In this document: piece by piece, positions 1 through 4,720 of the stretch
How the letters are laid out: each line of letters starts with the position of its first letter
Position numbering within the stretch: the first letter of the stretch is position 1
Source of the DNA: Steroidobacteraceae bacterium
Lineage (GTDB): Bacteria > Pseudomonadota > Gammaproteobacteria > Steroidobacterales > Steroidobacteraceae
Length of the DNA: 8,823 nt
Assembly (NCBI GenBank): GCA_013044085.1
Contig: JABEVI010000228.1
Location: 1-8,823 of the forward strand
Reading direction: 5' to 3'
Notes under the pieces: generated by a model
Databases searched by the model: none
What the model was told of the DNA's origin: nothing
Seen by the model: the letters and a program-made list of their open reading frames with translations, nothing else
Made by a program: the position numbers and the translations under genes

Positions 1-2
1 AT

Positions 3-89
3 GCGAACGCCAAAGACGGCCGCGGCCGACACCGCGCAGACCATGATAGCCTAGACGCACTCAGCCATGGCGAGACCCAGCCCGCGTGA
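3..89 (+). CDS. Possible 3' end of an upstream gene (partial, frame uncertain)
   Basis: The window opens inside coding-like DNA. One frame is open from the left edge (codons at 3, 6, and so on) to a TGA at 87-89. That stop would overlap the GTG start of the permease at 86 in a GTGA arrangement typical of translationally coupled genes. The competing frame from position 1 stops at TAG 52-54 and has slightly better third-position GC. Only 17-28 residues are visible in either frame and neither is recognisable. The overlap geometry makes the frame ending at 89 attractive, but the choice is not settled. Confidence 0.3.
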   Translation, partial: ANAKDGRGRHRADHDSLDALSHGETQPA

Positions 90-1288
90 CAAGACGACAT
101 CGCGTTCCTATTTGGATCATTGGTCTCAGCAACGTCTCCTATGGTCTTTACGGTGGGGTCGTCGCCTTCGCCGTCCCCCAGCTTCTCGGCGACCGTCACG
201 TCCCGGAGGATGCCATCGCCGGTCTCAGTGCCGCCGCCTTATCTCCGGGCTTTTGGGCGTTCTTACTCAGTCCCATACTCGACGTCCGTTTCAGCCGCCG
301 ATGGTACGCCGTCGCTCTGGCGATCGTCGCCGCAATCAACCTGATCGTGGCGTTCCTCAATCTCGGCCACCTTGTGTTGCTCGAGACCGCGCTGACAGTC
401 GGCTACCTCGCCTCTTACCTCTACCAGAGTGCCGTGGGCGGCTGGCTATCGTCGATCACGAACGACGAGGAAAGCAAGGTGGTCAGCGTGTGGATGACCA
501 TCGGCAATGTCGGCGGCTTCGGATTCATGGCGGTCGGATGCAACCAGATCGTGCGCCACCTCTCGCCGCTTGCGGTCGCCCTCGTGATCGGCGCGTCCAT
601 CATGCTGCCGACGCTTGCGTTCCCGTATATGCAGGCACCGGGACCCGATCGAAGACTCGCCCGCGAATCGTTCGCTCAGTTCTTCGGTGACCTGGTCGCG
701 CTGGTCAAGAGTCGCGAGGTGTTGGTCGCCATCCTGCTCTTTGTCGCTCCGGCCGCCACGTTCTCGCTCACCAACTTCCTCGGCGGCCGCGGTACCGACT
801 TCCATGCCTCGCCCGGATTCGTCGGTCTGGTCGGCGGCATCAGCGTGTCGGCCGGAGGAATCATCGGCTGCCTCGCATTTCGGCCGCTCTGCCGGCTGAT
901 GCCGCTGCGTCCGCTGTACCTCACGGTCGGCTTCATCGGCGCCCTGGGCACGCTCGGACTCACGCTGTTGCCCCACACGCCGGCATCCTACGCCACCATC
1001 CTGATCGTCGAGAACCTGTTCCAGTCGCTGGCGATCACCACCAGTATCGCGGTCATCCTCGAGACCATTGGTCGCGACAATCCGCTGGCCTCCACCACCT
1101 TCTGTTTCATCTCCTCGGCCTACGGGGTGCCGATTTCCTACATGATCTATGTCGATGCCTTCGGTTTCGATCATGGCGGCATCACTGGAAGCCTCCTCAT
1201 CGATGCCATGAGCGGCATCATCGCCAGCGTGCTGCTCGGCTTCATGCTGTTCTGGAGGTCGCGCAGACCGAACGTGATCGCCGCCTGA
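86..1288 (+). CDS. MFS permease, AmpG/PAT-like
   Basis: The product is a 400-residue inner-membrane protein made almost entirely of hydrophobic helices, consistent with the 12-segment major facilitator fold. The N-terminal part resembles AmpG/PAT permeases, which carry muropeptides or acyl-CoA-type substrates. It has a first helix with SNVSYGLYGG (about 15-24) and a LSPILDVRFSRRWY loop (61-74), which corresponds to the conserved loop 2-3 region with acidic and basic residues. A polar linker near 185-200 separates the two six-helix halves. The start is GTG at 86 with no strong Shine-Dalgarno; the upstream ATG at 67 is in another frame. The GNAT gene follows 16 bp after the stop on the same strand, so the two are probably co-transcribed. 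The substrate cannot be told from sequence; AmpG-like is a fold-level call. Confidence 0.82.
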   Translation: MTRRHRVPIWIIGLSNVSYGLYGGVVAFAVPQLLGDRHVPEDAIAGLSAAALSPGFWAFLLSPILDVRFSRRWYAVALAIVAAINLIVAFLNLGHLVLLETALTVGYLASYLYQSAVGGWLSSITNDEESKVVSVWMTIGNVGGFGFMAVGCNQIVRHLSPLAVALVIGASIMLPTLAFPYMQAPGPDRRLARESFAQFFGDLVALVKSREVLVAILLFVAPAATFSLTNFLGGRGTDFHASPGFVGLVGGISVSAGGIIGCLAFRPLCRLMPLRPLYLTVGFIGALGTLGLTLLPHTPASYATILIVENLFQSLAITTSIAVILETIGRDNPLASTTFCFISSAYGVPISYMIYVDAFGFDHGGITGSLLIDAMSGIIASVLLGFMLFWRSRRPNVIAA

Positions 1289-1304
1289 CATAAGGAGTGA
1301 TGCA

Positions 1305-1739
1305 ATGATCCGCGAAATTCGACCCGCCGACCGCGCTCAATGGGATCCGTTGTGGAAGGGGTACCTCGACTTCTACCAGACCCCGCTCCCCGCCGACATC
1401 ACGGCCGTCTTGTGGAATCGCTTTTTTGATGCGAGGGAGCCGGTGAATTGTCTGGTGGCGGAAAAGGACGGAGCGCTCGCAGGGTTCGTGCACTACATAT
1501 TCCACCGCAACACCTGGGAGGTGGAGGATGTTTGTTACCTTGAAGACCTGTTCACCGCGCCTGAAGCGCGGGGCATGGGGGTGGGCCGCGCATTGATCGA
1601 GGCTGTGTACGAGAAGGCCCGTCAGGCCGGGTCCAGGCGCGTTTACTGGATGACCCACGAGACCAACAAACAGGCGATGATCCTGTACGAACAGATCGCC
1701 GACAAGACCGGGTTCGTGCAATACCGCCGGTATCTTTGA
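1305..1739 (+). CDS. GNAT family N-acetyltransferase
   Basis: The product is a 144-residue cytoplasmic protein, normal for a single-domain GCN5-related acetyltransferase moving an acetyl group from acetyl-CoA to an amine. It opens with the usual MIREIRPADRAQW strand and helix. Motif A is clear: strand VCYLEDLFTAPEARG (76-90), then the pyrophosphate-binding R-x-x-G-x-G (R89 to G94) and helix RALIEAVYEKA. Motif B follows with a conserved-type Asn (N121) and Tyr (Y128), ending in KTGFVQYRR. The ATG at 1305 is well supported by AAGGAG at 1292-1297 with 7-nt spacing. It sits 16 bp after the permease and 4 bp before the RraA-like gene, so the three look like one operon. The acceptor substrate is unknown; small amines or amino acids are typical for this subgroup. 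Confidence 0.9.
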   Translation: MIREIRPADRAQWDPLWKGYLDFYQTPLPADITAVLWNRFFDAREPVNCLVAEKDGALAGFVHYIFHRNTWEVEDVCYLEDLFTAPEARGMGVGRALIEAVYEKARQAGSRRVYWMTHETNKQAMILYEQIADKTGFVQYRRYL

Positions 1740-1743
1740 CACC

Positions 1744-2220
1744 ATGAACTTCACTACCGCCGATCTGATGGACGCACACGAACAATGGCAGTGCTGCGAG
1801 CTGCAATTTCGGAATTTCGGAAAGCCGACGCATTTCAGCGGCGCCATACGCACCGTCCGCTGCCGTCACGACAACGCACTCGTCAAGCAACTGCTGGGCG
1901 AACCGGGTCATGGGATGGTACTCGTGGTCGATGGTGCGGGCTCGCTGTCGAGCGCGCTGGTAGGCGACATGCTTGCCGCCTCAGCCTTGTCGCAAGGCTG
2001 GGCGGGAATACTCGTCCACGGTGCGGTCCGCGACAGTGCCGCGCTCGGCACACTCGCAATCGGCATCAAAGCGCTCGGCACCATCCCACGGCGCAGCGCG
2101 AAGCGAGGCGATGGGGATGTCGACGTCGCGGTACGATTCGGCGGCGTCACCTTCGTACCGGGACATCACGTCTACAGCGATCAGGACGGCGTCCTCGTCG
2201 CTCCCGCCAAATCGCCATAA
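1744..2220 (+). CDS. rraA: RraA family protein (RNase E regulator-like / HMG aldolase-like)
   Basis: The 158-residue product matches the RraA family in length and along its whole sequence. Visible features are the TADLMDAHE start, the strand VLVVDGAGS (59-67), GDMLA (74-78), GWAGILVHGAVRD (85-97), IGIKALGT (107-113), FGGVTFVPG (132-140) and YSDQDGVLV (144-152). Family members either bind the RNase E degradosome scaffold (E. coli RraA) or are metal-dependent 4-hydroxy-4-methyl-2-oxoglutarate aldolases. The aldolase-type Arg-Asp pair is present (R96-D97), whereas E. coli RraA has Arg-Gln; an acidic residue often found three positions after that Asp is Ala here. Biochemistry is therefore open. 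It starts 4 bp after the acetyltransferase stop without a clear ribosome site, suggesting coupling. Its last codons and stop lie inside the first copy of the 26-bp repeat. Confidence 0.9.
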   Translation: MNFTTADLMDAHEQWQCCELQFRNFGKPTHFSGAIRTVRCRHDNALVKQLLGEPGHGMVLVVDGAGSLSSALVGDMLAASALSQGWAGILVHGAVRDSAALGTLAIGIKALGTIPRRSAKRGDGDVDVAVRFGGVTFVPGHHVYSDQDGVLVAPAKSP

Positions 2221-2225
2221 TTTTC
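2200..2225 (+). repeat. 26-bp direct repeat, copy 1 (left edge of islet)
   Basis: This 26-bp segment is identical to 3979-4004 in the same orientation. Here it encodes the last RraA residues (A-P-A-K-S-P), the TAA stop at 2218-2220 and the following TTTTC. Identity stops abruptly on both sides. A chance 26-bp match in a window this size is essentially excluded. Placement at the 3' end of a gene, with a second copy bounding accessory DNA, is the pattern left by site-specific integration or by insertion through a short homologous sequence. Confidence 0.9.
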
Positions 2226-2272
2226 CGCGCGGCGCTCGTCGGGCCGCCGGCATTGGTGAGGGTCACATGCCA

Positions 2273-2752
2273 TCACCGGGCCTGCGCACGACCCTGATTC
2301 CACATCTCGGTGTGTATGCGCCACACATGGTCGCGGTCTCGATGTAGTACCAACAGCATTTTGCCGCGACTGTCGAAGACCGGCCTGCCTTTGGCGAGCA
2401 AAATGACCTGGTGTTCCCGGCACCACTCTGATGCCCAGTCTCCGGAGGTCTCGATATCGAAGCACTGCATATCGAACGACTGCATGCGCGCATGAGGGAA
2501 TTGGGCGGAAATGCCGGCCAGAAACCGCGCGATCTTGGGCTTGCCGACCATGGGCGCCGCCGCCGGTAGCAGACTGATTCCGTCATTCTCCCACAGCGCA
2601 ACCATCGCGGTGTTGTCCATGCGAGTGGTCGCCTGACTCAAGGAACGATTGAAGGCCTCGACGGATCTACTGCCTTGATCAAAAGACAGACCAGTGGTTG
2701 TGCAACTCACGCAAACGGCCGAGGCCGCCAACGCCAGCAGGAGTCTGCCCAT
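2273..2752 (-). CDS. Secreted or lipoprotein SnoaL/DUF4440-like protein
   Basis: The product is 159 residues. It starts with a signal peptide (MGRLLLALAASAVCVSC) that could end in a lipobox-like V-S-C at C17, although Cys at -3 is unusual, so anchoring is uncertain. The mature part matches the SnoaL/NTF2-like cone fold used by DUF4440 proteins. It has an N-terminal helix (VEAFNRSLSQ), D46 to ALWENDGISLLP (52-63), MVGKPKIARFLAG (68-80), SGDWASEWCREH (103-114) and a final VWRIHTEMWN strand. Such proteins are often small-ligand binders or simple enzymes; no specific function is claimed. ATG 2752 is preferred to GTG 2758 because GGAGG lies 7 nt upstream of it and would almost touch the GTG. It converges on rraA with a 52-bp gap and is the first gene inside the repeat-bounded islet. 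Confidence 0.8.
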   Translation of the reverse strand: MGRLLLALAASAVCVSCTTTGLSFDQGSRSVEAFNRSLSQATTRMDNTAMVALWENDGISLLPAAAPMVGKPKIARFLAGISAQFPHARMQSFDMQCFDIETSGDWASEWCREHQVILLAKGRPVFDSRGKMLLVLHRDRDHVWRIHTEMWNQGRAQAR

Positions 2753-2790
2753 GAACACACCTCCGGTTTGATCTTGAGGCCGTTGGCGCG

Positions 2791-2796
2791 ATCATA
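2791..2796 (-). promoter_or_regulatory. Possible -10 element for the SnoaL-like gene
   Basis: Reading the minus strand, TATGAT differs by one base from the sigma-70 -10 consensus. It lies about 39 nt before ATG 2752, which would give a leader of roughly 30 nt. No convincing -35 element is seen at 16-18 bp spacing, so this is a weak candidate. Confidence 0.2.
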
Positions 2797-2833
2797 ACCG
2801 TAACGGACCACCAATGCCGGGCCTTCGCCTTGA

Positions 2834-3130
2834 GGACTAGGAACCAAACCCGGCCGAGGGCTATATAGACGGCGAATACCGGCGGCAGCCGAGCAGCACC
2901 ATCCCGCATTCCGCGATCTGCGCGCCGCAGCCGATCGGTCGCCGCCTGATTTCGTACAGCGGGAGTTCGAGGCGTATCTCAAGTACGGACGACTGGAGGA
3001 AGGTTTCCTGCGTGTGCGTTGCGAGCAATGGCATGCAGAGAAGTTGGTGGCGTTCAGCTGCCAGAAGCGCGAGTTCTGTCCCTCCTGCTGCGGCAATGGG
3101 TGCTCGCGCCACCTATTGAGTCTTGTCTAA
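2834..3130 (+). pseudogene. IS91-family transposase, decayed 5' fragment
   Basis: The frame that closes at TAA 3128-3130 reads GLYRRRIP at about 2858-2881, then QREFEAYLKYGRLEEGF, LRVRCEQWHAEKLVAFSC and QKREFCPSC (ending 3088). This is the N-terminal zinc-binding region of IS91-type HUH transposases. In intact relatives the first pair reads R-C-x-x-C-H-x-E-K-L; here the second Cys is Trp (TGG). Right after CPSC the frame breaks. A +2 frame at 3088-3117 continues with LRQWVLAPPI, matching the R-Q-W-V-L motif normally about 22 residues further on. About 65 bp are therefore missing and the frame is shifted. Homology ends near 3117, so the HUH catalytic core is absent. IS91 elements lack terminal inverted repeats, so the borders of the original insertion cannot be placed. 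Confidence 0.85.
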
Positions 3131-3353
3131 CAACGTGACACATTCAGAACAGGTCCACTTGCTTACAGAAGGCCTGCACCGGCGCCGATCTGCGCTGCAT
3201 GCATCGCAGGTTGCTGCGGGCGTGATGGGCGACTTCGCCCAGGCCTGCATGGCGTATCGCCCCCCCGCGGCCGTGACGGATGCAGAACTCCTATTCTGTG
3301 CCTGCGGCCACGGTCGGGTACCCACGGCCAGGGTCCGCGTACGCGCCGACTGA
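3123..3353 (+). CDS. Doubtful small ORF, unrecognised
   Basis: An open frame of 76 codons begins at TTG 3123, or at GTG 3135, just after IS91 homology ends, and runs to TGA 3351-3353. Neither start has a visible Shine-Dalgarno. The predicted product has no membrane segment or signal peptide and shows no family motif I recognise; a C-A-C-G-H-G stretch lies near its C-terminus. Third-position GC is about 70 percent, below the clear genes here. A terminator-like hairpin overlaps its stop codon, the only context argument for a real gene. It may simply be open GC-rich debris. Confidence 0.2.
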   Translation: MSNNVTHSEQVHLLTEGLHRRRSALHASQVAAGVMGDFAQACMAYRPPAAVTDAELLFCACGHGRVPTARVRVRAD

Positions 3354-3375
3354 CGTCTGGTCGGGGGCTTTTTTT
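3346..3375 (+). terminator. Weak intrinsic terminator candidate
   Basis: CCGAC (3346-3350) can pair with GTCGG (3360-3364) around a 9-nt loop, followed by GGGC and seven T residues (3369-3375). The U-tract is good, but the stem is only 5 bp and is separated from the Ts by four bases. It would stop plus-strand transcription leaving the IS91 remnant before it runs antisense into the small secreted-protein gene. Confidence 0.35.
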
Positions 3376-3383
3376 GGAGACCG

Positions 3384-3418
3384 GCCGCGCTCGCCAGTCC
3401 TCAGACGACGAGCGCGGC
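3384..3418. repeat. 10-bp perfect inverted repeat
   Basis: GCCGCGCTCG (3384-3393) pairs perfectly with CGAGCGCGGC (3409-3418) around a 15-nt loop. The hairpin lies 26 bp past the stop of the minus-strand gene at 3444-3782. It is not followed by a T-run on that strand, so it is not a classical intrinsic terminator. It could be a transcript-stabilising 3' stem or a protein-binding site. Confidence 0.55.
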
Positions 3419-3443
3419 GGTTCGGCGGGACGTGCCGGGCGCC

Positions 3444-3782
3444 TCAGCGGCCGATACGGTGGCTGATATGATTTTCCCTACGGTTCAGGAATTTCTGCTG
3501 ACCCTTGGTCAGATGTCCCCCATTGTGCGCGGCCATCCGCCGCTCCTGCGCCCGGATGCTGCGGTCCTGGGCGTGCAGCCTCACAGCCTGCGCATGCGAC
3601 AGCTCGCCCTCGCGCACTTGCTGGTGGATGCGCGCGTTCTGGCGCTGCAACCGGTTGTTGACCTGTTCCCGCCACGGGTGGGTCTTTTGAAAGTGCGTAT
3701 CGGCCATGGCATTCGCTGCGGTAAGAGCAAACGCCGCGGTGGCAATCGCAATCGACCAATTCTTCATCGAAATGCTGAACAT
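3444..3782 (-). CDS. Small secreted Gln/Arg/His-rich protein, conserved hypothetical
   Basis: The 112-residue product has a clean signal peptide: KNWSIAIATAAFALTAANAMA, with cleavage predicted just before DTHF near residue 27. The mature part of about 85 residues is hydrophilic and helical, rich in Gln, Arg, His and Asn, with no Cys. It reads like HPWREQVNNRLQRQNARIHQ, then EGELSHAQAVRLHAQDRSIR, then NGGHLTKGQQKFLNRRENHI. The alternation of an R-L-x-x-Q-N helix with a G-x-L-x-x-x-Q-A-x-x-L-H turn suggests two related helical hairpins. I recognise this pattern from uncharacterised proteobacterial periplasmic proteins but know no function. ATG 3782 is preceded by GGAGAG; ATG 3767 would also keep the signal peptide but lacks a ribosome site. 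An open frame extends upstream to 3989, but that part lacks start signals. The gene lies downstream of the rhomboid gene on the same strand, inside the repeat-bounded islet. Confidence 0.75.
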   Translation of the reverse strand: MFSISMKNWSIAIATAAFALTAANAMADTHFQKTHPWREQVNNRLQRQNARIHQQVREGELSHAQAVRLHAQDRSIRAQERRMAAHNGGHLTKGQQKFLNRRENHISHRIGR

Positions 3783-3978
3783 AGTACTCTCCGTTGTCGG
3801 TCGGTGATTCGGACTCGTTGCAAGCTCGCCATCGCGGCTGCGCTTTCTCACCACAACGCACGACCACCGCCTTGGGTGACAGCGGATTACGCAATCGTCA
3901 CGATGCAGCGACCGGCGCCCCGGACCCAGGACCATCAGTCGCGGGCCGCCGACTCCAGCGTGCCGCGCCGCCCGCAGA

Positions 3979-4004
3979 GCTCCCGCCAAATCGCCATAAT
4001 TTTC
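3979..4004 (+). repeat. 26-bp direct repeat, copy 2 (right edge of islet)
   Basis: This is a perfect copy of 2200-2225. It is non-coding here and ends exactly where the stop codon of the minus-strand rhomboid gene begins (TCA on the plus strand, 4005-4007). The 196 bp between this copy and the small secreted gene hold no gene I can support and only weak promoter-like sequences. Confidence 0.9.
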
Positions 4005-4604
4005 TCATGCGCCACGCCGTGCGTTAGTCCTTGTCCGGAGCAGCACGAATATCGCACCGCCAATCGCCCCGTACAGGTGCGCCTGAGGGACGACCCTGCC
4101 GCCGAGTCCGCGGGTTTCTCCGGGAAGCGCGCCGGCATGCAAGGTCCAGCCGATCACCGCGGCCATGCCGAGTAGGAGCGCGCCCGCAGTAAGCGGGCGT
4201 TTTGGAAATTCGCAGAGCGCGCCGGCGCAAAAGAGGCCGAACAGCGGACCTGAGATGCCGACATACCAGGCGATCTGTGGACTGAATGCGAGGAGTCCAG
4301 AACCGACCGCAAGAGCGCTCGCGAACAGCAGTCCGACTCCCGTTCGCTCATCCAGCGTCTCCGGGAACAGACCCCAGATCAGGAACAAGCCGAGCGTATC
4401 GCGCGCGAGATGGACCCAGCCGAGGTGCACGAAGCTGCCGGTCACGATCCGCCACAGTTCGCCGCTCAGCACCGCCGCGCGTCGATACTCCAACGCCTCG
4501 GTCCAGCCCGCCGCCTGGAACGTCGCGAGCGCCGCGGCAAGCGCAATCGGCAGGCGCCAGCGGCTTAGGAGTTTGCGGGCGACCCCGGTTGTCGTCTTGT
4601 CCAC
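4005..4604 (-). CDS. rrtA: Rhombosortase-like rhomboid serine protease
   Basis: The product is a 199-residue polytopic membrane protein of the compact six-helix rhomboid type. The active-site serine motif is G116-I-S118-G with PLFG after it. The catalytic histidine is in A175-H176-L-Y-G followed by GAIGG, giving the Ser-His dyad of intramembrane proteases. The upstream helix reads WRIVTGSFVHLGWVHLARDT (51-70), the rhomboid region with two His residues; Asp69 occupies the place where many rhomboids carry an oxyanion-supporting Asn. Size and motif style fit the rhombosortase subgroup, which processes proteins bearing C-terminal GlyGly-CTERM anchors. No such substrate is visible in this window. 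The start is GTG 4604; a TAA stop lies three codons upstream in frame and the ribosome site is weak. The gene is divergent from the CHAT operon across 116 bp. Confidence 0.85.
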   Translation of the reverse strand: MDKTTTGVARKLLSRWRLPIALAAALATFQAAGWTEALEYRRAAVLSGELWRIVTGSFVHLGWVHLARDTLGLFLIWGLFPETLDERTGVGLLFASALAVGSGLLAFSPQIAWYVGISGPLFGLFCAGALCEFPKRPLTAGALLLGMAAVIGWTLHAGALPGETRGLGGRVVPQAHLYGAIGGAIFVLLRTRTNARRGA

Positions 4605-4625
4605 GGGTGCTTACGGTACCATGCT

Positions 4626-4637
4626 CGCTCATGAGCG
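4626..4637. promoter_or_regulatory. Palindromic operator candidate between rrtA and the CHAT gene
   Basis: CGCTCATGAGCG is a perfect 12-bp palindrome in the 116-bp divergent intergenic region, 22 bp before the rhomboid start. A second inverted repeat, GTCCCG (4660-4665) and CGGGAC (4675-4680), lies nearer the CHAT gene. A shared regulator could act on both promoters, but no clear -35/-10 pair was found on either strand. Confidence 0.3.
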
Positions 4638-4720
4638 TTGCGACGACCGAGACCCGACAGTCCCGCCAATGCCACGGGACCGGCGTATACGATCAGCGCG
4701 ATCCGCGTCGCGCGTCCATC

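Noticed and set aside
446..1291. 281-codon minus-strand frame opposite the permease
   Set aside because: Its composition is low-complexity and charged, with no domain. The plus strand encodes a convincing membrane protein.
2226..2272. Possible bidirectional terminator between rraA and the SnoaL-like gene
   Set aside because: A 5-bp GCGGC/GCCGC stem is present, but there is no T-tract after it on either strand.
2247..2820. 12-bp inverted repeat (2247-2258 and 2809-2820) flanking the SnoaL-like gene
   Set aside because: About two such 12-bp inverted pairs are expected by chance in a window of this length, and similarity does not extend further.
2707..3096. 129-codon minus-strand frame running opposite the IS91 remnant
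   Set aside because: The plus strand carries the recognisable transposase motifs; the minus frame shows none.
4286..4720. Open frame upstream of the CHAT start, extending antisense across the rhomboid gene
   Set aside because: It is a by-product of GC-rich antisense codons. The rhomboid motifs are clear on the other strand, and the signal peptide sets the CHAT start at 4721.
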